DNA from: Bradyrhizobium sp. CCGE-LA001
Lineage (GTDB): Bacteria > Pseudomonadota > Alphaproteobacteria > Rhizobiales > Xanthobacteraceae
Reading direction: 5' to 3'
Length of the DNA stretch: 64,000 nt
Assembly (NCBI RefSeq): GCF_000296215.2
Contig: NZ_CP013949.1
Coordinates: 2,597,501-2,661,500, forward strand
Position numbers and translations under genes: made by a program. The notes beneath the pieces were generated by a model that did not search any database, was not told the DNA's origin, and was given only the letters and a program-made list of their open reading frames with translations. Positions 1 to 7,334 of this stretch are shown here, piece by piece (within the stretch, counting starts at the first letter, position 1; each line of letters opens with the position of its first letter).

Positions 1-1922
1 CCGCAGCCTTCGCAGACCAGCTCGTTGATGAAGGCGCGCTTGGCGGGGTCGGGATAGAGGCCGCGCTTGCGGCGGCGGCGCTTTTCCGCAGCGCAGGTCT
101 GGTCGTAGATGATGACGGTGAGGCCTTTGATCTCACGCAGCTCGCGCTGCACGGCATCGAGCTCGCGCCGGTGATGGATGGTGGCGCCTTGCGGGAAGTA
201 GTTGCCTTGCGGGTACTTGTTCGGATCGTCCGAGACGATCGCAAGCCGCTTGACGCCCTCGGCCCAGACCTGATGCGCGATCTGCGCGACGTTGAAGGCG
301 CCTTCGGCCGGCTGGCCGCCGGTCATCGCGACGGCGTCGTTGTAGAGGATCTTGTAGGTGATGTTGATGCCAGCGGCGGACGCGGCGCGCAGCGCCAGAA
401 GACCGGAATGGGTATAGGTGCCGTCGCCGAGATTCTGGAAGATGTGCGTCTCGCTGGTGAAGGGAGACTGGCCGATCCAGTTCACGCCCTCGGCGCCCAT
501 ATGGGAGATCAGATCGGTGCGGCGGGACGGCATGCTCAAGGCCATGCCGTGACAACCGATTCCGGCCATGGCGCGGCTGCCCTCCGGCACCCGGGTCGAG
601 GTGTTGTGCGGACAGCCCGAGCAGAAGAACGGCGTGCGCGCGAGCTTGATGGGCGCGCTCGTGGTGACGGGATTGTCGAAGGCTTCCAGCCGCGCGAGGC
701 GCTGCTCCAGCACCGGGCTGTGATGACCGAGCTTGCGCAGTCGCGCCACCAGCGCGCCCGCCACGATGGTCGGCGTCAGCTCACCCTCGCTCGGCAAGAG
801 CGGCGCGCCAGTCTCGTCGCGCTTGCCCGTGACGGTCGGACGCTTCGAGGCATCGATGTTGTAGAGGATGCGCATCAGCTGGTCTTCGATGAAGCCGCGC
901 TTCTCCTCGACCACCAGCACGTCCTGAAGACCCTCGGCGAAACGCTTGGCGCCGCTTTCCTCCAGCGGCCAGGTCATCGCGACCTTGTAGATGCGCAAGC
1001 CGAGGTCCTGCGCGTCCTTGTCGGTGATGCCCAAGTCAGCCAGCGCCTGGCGCAAATCGAGATAGGCTTTGCCGGTGGCGACGACGCCGAGCCGCGCCGG
1101 CTTGGAATCGAGCACAATGCGGTCGAGCTGGTTGGCGCGGGCAAAGGCCTGCACCGCCGCCATCTTCGGCCCGAACAGGCGGCTCTCGGCCTCGAGCGGC
1201 GGATCCGGCCAGCGGATGTTGAGGCCGCCGGGCGGCATCTCGAAATCATCGGGAAGCACGATCTTGACGCGTTCAGGGTCGCTATAGATCGAGGCCGAGC
1301 TCTCGACGGTCTCGCTGATCGCCTTGAAGCCGACCCAGCAGCCGGAGAAGCGCGACAGCGCGAAGCCGTAGAGACCGAGGTCGAGATAATCCTGGAGCGT
1401 GGCGGGATTGATTACGGGGATCAGCGCCGCCGCGAAAACCTGCTCGCTCTGATGCGCCAGCGTCGAGGATTGGCAGCCGTGATCGTCGCCGGCGAGCGCC
1501 AGCACGCCGCCATTGCGCGAGGTGCCGGCTGCATTGGCATGCTTGAGCGCATCGACGGAGCGATCGACGCCGGGCCCCTTGCCGTACCAGATACCGAACA
1601 CGCCGTCGACCTTGGCGCCGGGAAACAGGCCGACCTGCTGGCTGCCCCACACCGCGGTCGCCGCCAGATCCTCGTTGAGGCCGGGGACGAAGGCGATGTC
1701 GTGCTGCTGGAGGTGCGACTTCGCGCGCCACAACGCGTGGTCATACATGCCGAGCGGAGAGCCGCGATAGCCCGAGATGAAGCCGCCGGTGTTGAGCCCT
1801 TGGAGCCGGTCGCGTTCGCGCTGCAACATGGGCAGTCGGACCAGGGCCTGGGTGCCGGACAGGAAGATCCGCTTCGATTCGAGCCGGTATTTATCGTCCA
1901 GCTCGACCTGCATCAGCGTCAT
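1..1922 (-). CDS. Indolepyruvate:ferredoxin oxidoreductase family protein, fused type (3' end outside window)
   Basis: About 640 N-terminal residues are visible, reading leftward off the window edge. The start is ATG at 1922 (MTLMQVELDDKY). The N-terminal half has the GGFISGYRGSPLGMYD and AGDDHGCQSSTLAHQSE segments typical of the pyrimidine-binding domain of 2-oxoacid:ferredoxin oxidoreductases. Further in come FFCSGCPHNTST, a GIGCHGMALSMPSRRTD stretch and a GDGTYTHSG segment, matching the thiamine-diphosphate-binding domain. At the edge the reading ends in a cysteine-containing ELVCEGCG segment. The family oxidatively decarboxylates aryl or branched 2-oxoacids to acyl-CoA using ferredoxin. 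Large single-chain versions of over 1,100 aa are common in Bradyrhizobium, so roughly half the gene is missing here. The substrate is not determined. Confidence 0.88.
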   Translation of the reverse strand, partial: MTLMQVELDDKYRLESKRIFLSGTQALVRLPMLQRERDRLQGLNTGGFISGYRGSPLGMYDHALWRAKSHLQQHDIAFVPGLNEDLAATAVWGSQQVGLFPGAKVDGVFGIWYGKGPGVDRSVDALKHANAAGTSRNGGVLALAGDDHGCQSSTLAHQSEQVFAAALIPVINPATLQDYLDLGLYGFALSRFSGCWVGFKAISETVESSASIYSDPERVKIVLPDDFEMPPGGLNIRWPDPPLEAESRLFGPKMAAVQAFARANQLDRIVLDSKPARLGVVATGKAYLDLRQALADLGITDKDAQDLGLRIYKVAMTWPLEESGAKRFAEGLQDVLVVEEKRGFIEDQLMRILYNIDASKRPTVTGKRDETGAPLLPSEGELTPTIVAGALVARLRKLGHHSPVLEQRLARLEAFDNPVTTSAPIKLARTPFFCSGCPHNTSTRVPEGSRAMAGIGCHGMALSMPSRRTDLISHMGAEGVNWIGQSPFTSETHIFQNLGDGTYTHSGLLALRAASAAGINITYKILYNDAVAMTGGQPAEGAFNVAQIAHQVWAEGVKRLAIVSDDPNKYPQGNYFPQGATIHHRRELDAVQRELREIKGLTVIIYDQTCAAEKRRRRKRGLYPDPAKRAFINELVCEGC

Positions 1923-2077
1923 TTCGGAAGTCCTTGGCTCTCGGGGTTTGCGCTGCGGGAAGGGATTGCGGCTGCGCGACGCGAATTGTGACAGTCAAAA
2001 GCATGCACCGGCGAAGTCAATATCGCTGGCCGCATCCGTGGCGGTCCTGCTAGTCATGGCTGCCTGTGGAGAGCACC

Positions 2078-3034
2078 ATGACTGCTAACGCATTCGACAC
2101 CGTGATCACGGAGACGGCGGAGGCCTTGATCGGGCCGTGGCGCCGGCCGCGCCAGATGCTGCAGGCGCAAACCTATGACGCGCACGCCTCGATCCATGAC
2201 GATGCCACCGCGCAGAAGCTCGGCTTCAAGGGCGGCACCATCGAGGGCCCGACCCATTTCAGCCAGTTTGCGCCGCTCGGTGAACGGCTGTGGGGGCGCG
2301 CATGGTTCGAGACGGGGTGCCTCTCCGCGCATTACCGCAGCGTCTGTTACGAAGGCGAGGAGGTGCAGGCGGTCCTGTCGAAGCCGCTGCCTGCCACAAG
2401 CCAGTGCCAGATCCAGATGGTCAAGCGCGACGGCACCGAGGTGCTGCGCGGCACGGCCTCGGTCGGCGAGCCGCACGCAGCGACGGCGCTCGAAGCGCGC
2501 CTTGGCGAGCTCAAGCCGCTCACTGATCCCGTCATCTTGCGCGATGTGAAGGTGGCCCAGACCAGCAAGCGCCAGTCGGTCCGGATGGCCTTCGACCAGA
2601 ACATGGGCGACCTCTATCCGTTTTCGCTGCGGCAGAAGCTCGCGGTCATCACCGAGAACTCGCCGTATTATTCGGGCGCCGACAATCCCTGGCGCGGGCC
2701 CATCATCCCGATGGAGATGCTGAGCGTGCTGTTCCAGTATCGCTCCAAGGACGATCCGCTGCCGGCCAAGGGCCCGGCGGTCGGCCTGTTTGCCGATCAG
2801 GAGATCAGGCTGGTGAAGGGGCCACTCTTCGTCGACGAGGAGTACGAGGTCGAGCGCGAGGTGGTCGCGCTCTCCGGCAGCCGCCGCACCGAAAGCGCCT
2901 GGGTCAAGACGCGCGTATTCGACAAGGCGAATACGCTGGTCGCTACCATGCTGCTCAACATGGCGACGCTGAGGGACTCGTACGCGCCCTATGAGGAGGA
3001 GTATCGGCAGTTGTATGGGAGAGCGTCGGCCTGA
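2078..3034 (+). CDS. MaoC/hotdog-fold-like protein of unknown function
   Basis: This 318-aa protein starts at ATG 2078, five bases after GGAGAG; an in-frame GTG at 2066 is less likely. Residues about 40-65 (DDATAQKLGF followed by GGTIEGPTHFSQF) resemble the substrate-binding helix region of MaoC-like hotdog dehydratases and thioesterases. No signal peptide or membrane segment is visible. It is followed closely by a cysteine hydrolase gene on the same strand, so the two probably form a small operon. It could hydrate or hydrolyse a CoA thioester, but no catalytic Asp/His pair could be assigned with confidence. The hotdog assignment is an inference from pattern only. Confidence 0.7.
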   Translation: MTANAFDTVITETAEALIGPWRRPRQMLQAQTYDAHASIHDDATAQKLGFKGGTIEGPTHFSQFAPLGERLWGRAWFETGCLSAHYRSVCYEGEEVQAVLSKPLPATSQCQIQMVKRDGTEVLRGTASVGEPHAATALEARLGELKPLTDPVILRDVKVAQTSKRQSVRMAFDQNMGDLYPFSLRQKLAVITENSPYYSGADNPWRGPIIPMEMLSVLFQYRSKDDPLPAKGPAVGLFADQEIRLVKGPLFVDEEYEVEREVVALSGSRRTESAWVKTRVFDKANTLVATMLLNMATLRDSYAPYEEEYRQLYGRASA

Positions 3035-3086
3035 ATGGCACGGCGCTTGCAAACGTACCGGGAGCATTTCTCGCGGGGGCATCATC

Positions 3087-3782
3087 TTGAACTCGACCAA
3101 CCCGGCACCGGCCGTCATCAACGCCGAGCCCGAGCCGATCAAGCTCGATTGGCTCGCCACGGCCCTTCTCATCATCGACATGCAGCGGGACTTCATGGAG
3201 CCCGGCGGTTTCGGTGAGACGCTGGGCAACGACGTCAGCCAGCTCGCGCGCGCGGTGAAGCCGATCGGCGCGGTGCTGAAGGCTGCGCGCGATACCGGCA
3301 TGCTGGTGATCCACACCCGCGAGGGCCATCTGCCCGATCTCTCGGACGCGCCGCCGGCGAAGATCGAGCGCGGCGCCCCATCCTTGCGCATCGGCGATCC
3401 TGGCCCTATGGGGCGCATCCTCATCCGCGGCGAGGCCGGCCACGACATCATTCCCGAACTCTATCCGCTCGACAGCGAAGTCGTGATCGACAAGCCGGGC
3501 AAGGGCGCGTTCTACGCCACCGAGCTTGGCGAGGTCCTGGAGAGCTACGGCATCGAGAACCTGTTGGTGTGCGGCGTCACCACCGAGGTCTGCGTCAACA
3601 CCACCGTGCGCGAGGCCAATGACCGCGGCTATCGCTGCATCGTGATTTCCGACGGCTGCGCGTCCTACTTTCCCGAGTTTCACGAGATGGGCCTGCAGAT
3701 GATCAAGGCCCAGGGCGGCATCTTCGGCTGGGTCGCGGACTCGGCCGCCGTGCTGGAGGCGATGAATACTTCGACGGGTTAG
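3087..3782 (+). CDS. Cysteine hydrolase, isochorismatase-like family
   Basis: The protein is about 231 aa if it starts at TTG 3087, which follows a GGGGG stretch; upstream in-frame codons overlap the previous gene and read as non-homologous sequence. The isochorismatase-like triad is visible: Asp in LLIIDMQRDF, Lys in VVIDKPGKGAFY, and nucleophilic Cys in VCGVTTEVCVNTT. The family hydrolyses amides or ureido groups (N-carbamoylsarcosine, biuret, pyrazinamide, isochorismate), and the sequence alone does not select a substrate. It sits 52 bp after the hotdog-like gene. The reading frame and triad are clear; the exact start is the main uncertainty. Confidence 0.85.
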   Translation: MNSTNPAPAVINAEPEPIKLDWLATALLIIDMQRDFMEPGGFGETLGNDVSQLARAVKPIGAVLKAARDTGMLVIHTREGHLPDLSDAPPAKIERGAPSLRIGDPGPMGRILIRGEAGHDIIPELYPLDSEVVIDKPGKGAFYATELGEVLESYGIENLLVCGVTTEVCVNTTVREANDRGYRCIVISDGCASYFPEFHEMGLQMIKAQGGIFGWVADSAAVLEAMNTSTG

Positions 3783-3808
3783 ACGACGACCGGTCCAGGC
3801 CTGATCGC

Positions 3809-4588
3809 CTAAGGCCGCACCGCCGGCGTCTCAATCGGCAGGCCGCGCGCCCGCGACATCAGATAGAGCTCGAGCGCGACCAGCTCGGGCGAGCCGTAAT
3901 CGTAGGCCTGGGCGCGCACGCCGGTCATGCAGCTGCGCAGCCGCCGCTCCAGCGATCCCAGCGTCTGCCATTCCAGCCGGTAGAGCGGATAGCCGGTCGG
4001 CTGTCCCTGCGTGATCGGCGCGCCGGCGAGGCGCTTGTCGAAATGGTCGTCGTGGCAATTGGTGCAGGCAAGATTGAGCTGCCCCTCGCGCTGCATGAAC
4101 AAATCGCGCCCCTGCGCGACGAAGGGTTTCAGCTGCGGATCGTCGCCGGCGGCGATGGGAATGCCGCGCGATTGATGGGCGACGAAGGCGGAGAGCGCCA
4201 GGAGGTCGCGGCTTTCGTAAGATAGCGGCGTCGCCTGTTGGTGATCGGCGCGGCAGAGATTGATGCGTTGGTCGAGCGTGACAGGACGCGCCAGCGCCTT
4301 GTCGAAGGCGGGATAGCGCGCGGCGACGCCCTTCATGCTGCCGCGGGCGTCGCCATGGCAGTCCGCGCAGGACTTCTGCACACGACCTGTCTTCTTTCCC
4401 CACAGCGCCTCGCCGTCGAGCACGAACAGCATGCCCGGATTGGACGTGTCGTCGTCCTGCATCGCGCGCGTGTCCGGCCCCATGAAGGAGTAGCCGGACC
4501 GGCGCGCATCGGGCGCGATTTCGCCGGCAAGTAAGGCAGGGGCCGCGGCGAAGACTGTTGCCGCCGCTATCGCGCGCCAAAGGCTCAT
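3809..4588 (-). CDS. soxA: SoxA, c-type cytochrome subunit of L-cysteine S-thiosulfotransferase
   Basis: A 259-aa secreted dihaem cytochrome starting at ATG 4588 (MSLWRAIAAATVF), which overlaps the soxZ stop by 4 bases. A signal peptide ends near LLAGE. Two CxxCH haem sites are present (CADCH and CTNCH), and a later RRLRSCMTG supplies the conserved active-site cysteine ligand of SoxA. With SoxX it forms the periplasmic SoxXA enzyme that attaches thiosulfate to the cysteine of SoxY. It is the last gene of the leftward block soxF-like - soxX - soxY - soxZ - soxA. No soxB or soxCD follows; the neighbouring plus-strand genes are unrelated. Confidence 0.93.
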   Translation of the reverse strand: MSLWRAIAAATVFAAAPALLAGEIAPDARRSGYSFMGPDTRAMQDDDTSNPGMLFVLDGEALWGKKTGRVQKSCADCHGDARGSMKGVAARYPAFDKALARPVTLDQRINLCRADHQQATPLSYESRDLLALSAFVAHQSRGIPIAAGDDPQLKPFVAQGRDLFMQREGQLNLACTNCHDDHFDKRLAGAPITQGQPTGYPLYRLEWQTLGSLERRLRSCMTGVRAQAYDYGSPELVALELYLMSRARGLPIETPAVRP

Positions 4589-4902
4589 TCGACGATGATC
4601 GATGCCGAAGCGGTGGATGAATAGCCGTTGTCGCCGATCCATTCGAATTCGAACTTGCCGCTCTCCTTGGCCACCGTGAAAAAGGACAAATAGGGATTTG
4701 CGGCGATCGCCGGAAAGAGATCGGCGCGAAAGATCTCGGCGCCATTGTAACGACAGGTGAAGCTCGTGATGATGTCGCGCGGCACCAGTCTGCCGTCCGC
4801 GGTATGGCGGAAGCCTGTCTCCATGATGTGCGAGGTCAGCGTGCGGATCTCGATGATTTCGCCGCGTTTGGCCTTGGCGGGAACGTTGATGAGCGCGGCC
4901 AT
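4585..4902 (-). CDS. soxZ: SoxZ, sulfur-carrier complex subunit
   Basis: A 105-aa protein with the SoxZ pattern: an N-terminal INVPAKAKRGEIIEI strand, then HIMETGFR and SFTCRYNGAEIFRADL, ending in a beta-rich segment with FEFEWIGDNG. SoxZ is the cytoplasmically folded partner that travels with SoxY through the Tat system and has no signal of its own, as seen here. Its ATG overlaps the soxY stop by one base, so the two are translationally coupled as expected for a heterodimer. Confidence 0.95.
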   Translation of the reverse strand: MAALINVPAKAKRGEIIEIRTLTSHIMETGFRHTADGRLVPRDIITSFTCRYNGAEIFRADLFPAIAANPYLSFFTVAKESGKFEFEWIGDNGYSSTASASIIVE

Positions 4903-5369
4903 CAGTTCATTTCCTCGGTGCAGGCCGCCAGCGTTACGACAACTTCAGTGGCGGCCTGCCAGAACGTGTCGTCGGACAGGCGCGCGATCGCGACCACCTT
5001 CTGGGTGTCCGCGAGGCGGATCCGGGTCGAGACCTGGGCGCGGCCGGAGGAAGGGCCGAGGTGGAAATTGCCGATGTTCGGCTGCGGGTTCTTCTCGTTG
5101 AAGACGTGGATGGACTTGACGTAATCGTCCGCCGTCATCGGACTTGCGACGCTGACCGTCATCGGCACGGTGTTGCCGTTCTCGACCAGCGGCGGAATGT
5201 CGAGCTTGACCTTGCCGGTGCGCAATTGCGCTTCACCGACGACATTGCGGATCGCGGCGGTGAGCATGGCCGGCGTCGCCTCGACCGGCTGCAATGTGAG
5301 GATCGGGATCGCGCCGGCGGCCGTCACGCTGCCGGCAAGACTGAGAAATTGTCGTCGCGTGGTTGGCAT
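4902..5369 (-). CDS. soxY: SoxY, sulfur carrier with atypical C-terminus
   Basis: A 155-aa protein starting at ATG 5369 with a twin-arginine signal (TTRRQFLSLAG), as in SoxY. The body (VVGEAQLRTGKVKL, IPPLVENGNTVP, KSIHVFNEKNPQP, STRIRLADTQKVVAIA) matches SoxY. Canonical SoxY ends in GGCGG, whose cysteine carries the sulfur intermediate. Here the chain ends VTLAAC followed by TEEMN, so a cysteine (Cys150) is kept but the flexible flanking glycines are replaced and a five-residue tail is added. It is coupled to soxZ by a one-base overlap. Whether it accepts thiosulfate normally is uncertain. Confidence 0.92.
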   Translation of the reverse strand: MPTTRRQFLSLAGSVTAAGAIPILTLQPVEATPAMLTAAIRNVVGEAQLRTGKVKLDIPPLVENGNTVPMTVSVASPMTADDYVKSIHVFNEKNPQPNIGNFHLGPSSGRAQVSTRIRLADTQKVVAIARLSDDTFWQAATEVVVTLAACTEEMN

Positions 5370-5377
5370 GCGCAGTC

Positions 5378-5812
5378 CTAGTCCCGAAGCGTTGCAAGAT
5401 AAGCCACGATGTCCTCGATCTCCGCGGCCGACAAGATTGGCTTGCCGACGAAGTTGCGCCCGACGCGCACGAGGCCGTCGTGGCGATAATAGGACGGCAT
5501 GATGGTCTCTGGATTGAACCTGGAGGCATCGACCAGTCGAAGCCGCAACTGGCTCACCGACCACCGGTTCCCGGCGCCGGTGAGGTCAGGCGCGAGATCG
5601 CCCTGGAACCGGGTTTCCGGGAACGGGCCTGAATGGCAGAGGATACAGGTCGTCGTGCGCGCCAGCACCAGCGCGCGTCCGCGCACGGCATCACCGGGCG
5701 AGCCGGTGAGGGAAGCGGGAATGCCGTTGCCGACGATGGTGTAGGGCACGAGTTCTTGTGCTTCCGCGCTGATCGGGAGTGCGATGCTCGCTGCAATCAG
5801 CGCTGCGAGCAC
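5378..5812 (-). CDS. soxX: SoxX, monohaem c-type cytochrome (start uncertain)
   Basis: The mature part carries one haem site (CILCHSG) and the SoxX-type segments GDLAPDLTGAGNRW, ETIMPSYYRHDGL and SAAEIEDIVAYLATL. It pairs with SoxA. The reading frame stays open upstream to 6004, but that extension is the translation of a palindromic intergenic repeat (5854-5973). The hydrophobic core of a signal peptide begins at VLAALIAASIALPISAEAQ. GTG at 5812 is given as start, although it leaves no positively charged residue before the hydrophobic core and has no clear ribosome binding site. Translation may begin further upstream, at or inside the repeat. The soxY start lies 8 bases after the stop. Confidence 0.85.
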   Translation of the reverse strand: MLAALIAASIALPISAEAQELVPYTIVGNGIPASLTGSPGDAVRGRALVLARTTTCILCHSGPFPETRFQGDLAPDLTGAGNRWSVSQLRLRLVDASRFNPETIMPSYYRHDGLVRVGRNFVGKPILSAAEIEDIVAYLATLRD

Positions 5813-5853
5813 GCTTGTTCGATGGGTTGACGGAGGTCGCTGCGGGCTCCGTT

Positions 5854-5973
5854 CACCTCTCCCGCTTGCGCGAGAGGTCGTCGCGAAGCGGCGGGTGAGG
5901 GTTCTCTCGTCTTGGGGGTCCTCGCGAGTGGAGACACCCTCTCCCCAACCCTTCCCCGCAGGCGGGGGAGCAC
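5854..5973. repeat. Palindromic intergenic repeat, family A (copy 1)
   Basis: Mosaic of inverted repeats containing the motifs CACCTCTCCCGCTTGCG, GCGAAGCGGCGGGTGAGGG and CCTCTCCCCAACCC. Related copies lie at 27623-27793 and 51634-51780, with a short fragment at 40330-40350. It sits between the soxF-like gene and soxX, at the 5' end of the soxX frame. Confidence 0.8.
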
Positions 5974-6007
5974 TGTGGTCTTGGCGATGGCTTCGTATCA
6001 TCATGAT

Positions 6008-7279
6008 CTAGCCAAACGTGTCCGCCGCGATGGTTTCAAACCACTGCTCCGCCTCCGCCGCCTCGCGGGTCCGCAGCTCGCGCGAGGCATCGACCGGGCT
6101 GGTCGCGCCGCCTTCGACCTCTGCGAAGATGTCGCCCTTCGGCTGATAGTTGCCGACAAGCGAAAAGCCGTAGCCGGGCGCGACGACGTTGTAGCAGACG
6201 CCAGTCAAGCGCGGCGCCTGGGGCGTGTGCCTCGCGAGCAAGGCGACGATCGCGGCGGCGCAGGCCTTGCCTTGCGCGCTTGCAGCTGAGGCCGATTTGG
6301 GCATGCCGCCGCCGAGGCAGGCATCGCCGATGACGTGGACATTCTTGACGAGCTTGGATTCGAAGGTGATGGGATCGATCGGGCACCAGCCGGTCGCATC
6401 CGTAGCGCCCGCGACGTCGGCGATGCGACCCGCCCGCTGCGGCGGGATGACGTTGGCGACATCAGGCGTGTAGTTGCCGAACTCGGTGATGATGGTTTTG
6501 GTCGCGGGATCGACCGAGGTGGCGCGGCCGCCTTGCGACAGCGCCACGCGTTCGATCATCTCGCCGTAGAGCTCCTTCCAGGCCTTTTCGAACAGCCGCT
6601 GCTGCGAGTAAGTGTCCTTGGCATCGAGGAGCAGGACCTTCGAGCGTGGCTTGTTGGTCTTGAGATAATGCGCAATCAGGCTGGCGCGCTCGTAAGGCGC
6701 AGGCGGACAACGCGAGGGATTGGCGGGAATGGCAATGGCGACCGTACCGCCATCCGCCATCGCCTCCAACTGCCTGCGCAGCAACAGGGTCTGTGCGCCA
6801 GCCTTCCAGGCGTGCGGCATCTTTTCCGATGCGGCATCGTCATAGCCGGGCAGGGCTTCAAAGTGAAAGTCGATGCCGGGCGAGAGCACGAGACGGTCGT
6901 AATCGAACGTGGCGCCCTCCGTTGTCGTCACGCTGCGCTTTTGCGTGTCGATGCTGGCCGCGGCCTGGGTGACGATGCTGATGCCCTCGGCGGCGATCTT
7001 GTCGTAACTGAACTGTTGTGCCTCCATTGCGCGCAGGCCTACGATCACCTCGTTGCTGAAGGGGCAGGTGATGAAGGTCTTGTTCGGCTCGATCAGGGTG
7101 ACCTGCAGTTTCGCATCGGCGCGCTTGAGCGCGCGGGCGCAAGTCGCGCCACCGAAGCCGCCGCCGACCACGACGACGCGGCTAGCCGATTGCGCACGCA
7201 GGATCGAAGGTGCGGCGAGCAATGTGGCCGCGGCGGTGATGCCGAGGACGGCATTCCGCCGCGTCACCGGCGCATTCAT
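6008..7279 (-). CDS. soxF: FCSD-type flavoprotein, sulfide dehydrogenase/SoxF-like
   Basis: A 423-aa exported flavoprotein starting at ATG 7279. A twin-arginine-like signal (VTRRNAVLGITAAATLL) ends near ILRAQ. The FAD dinucleotide fold follows at about residues 34-50 (VVVVGGGFGGATC). Cys47 and Cys72 (FITCPFSNEV) are candidates for the flavin-linked or redox cysteines of flavocytochrome c sulfide dehydrogenases, and a second FAD-contact segment is VHVIGDACLGGGMPKS. In sulfur oxidisers the FCSD flavoprotein (SoxF in Sox clusters) oxidises sulfide and passes electrons to a cytochrome subunit (FccA/SoxE). No such cytochrome gene is adjacent, and SoxX or SoxA is not known to replace it. The start lies 13 bases beyond an intrinsic terminator of the upstream operon. 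Confidence 0.88.
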   Translation of the reverse strand: MNAPVTRRNAVLGITAAATLLAAPSILRAQSASRVVVVGGGFGGATCARALKRADAKLQVTLIEPNKTFITCPFSNEVIVGLRAMEAQQFSYDKIAAEGISIVTQAAASIDTQKRSVTTTEGATFDYDRLVLSPGIDFHFEALPGYDDAASEKMPHAWKAGAQTLLLRRQLEAMADGGTVAIAIPANPSRCPPAPYERASLIAHYLKTNKPRSKVLLLDAKDTYSQQRLFEKAWKELYGEMIERVALSQGGRATSVDPATKTIITEFGNYTPDVANVIPPQRAGRIADVAGATDATGWCPIDPITFESKLVKNVHVIGDACLGGGMPKSASAASAQGKACAAAIVALLARHTPQAPRLTGVCYNVVAPGYGFSLVGNYQPKGDIFAEVEGGATSPVDASRELRTREAAEAEQWFETIAADTFG

Positions 7280-7291
7280 GCATGTCATCCG

Positions 7292-7328
7292 GAAAAATGC
7301 CGCGGCGGCCGTTTGAGGCCGCCGCGGC
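7292..7328 (-). terminator. Intrinsic terminator between the Mo-hydroxylase genes and the sox genes
   Basis: Perfect 12-bp stem (7299-7310 with 7317-7328, arm GCCGCGGCGGCC) and a 6-base loop. In the leftward reading it is followed by ATTTTT (7293-7297). It begins 6 bases after the stop codon of the large-subunit gene and ends only 13 bases before the soxF-like start codon. Confidence 0.85.
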
Positions 7329-7334
7329 GCTTCT

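Noticed and set aside
171..1991. 606-aa plus-strand open frame at the left edge
   Set aside because: It is antisense to the indolepyruvate oxidoreductase gene, has no family motifs and is rich in Arg/Ala/Asp/His, as GC-driven shadows are.
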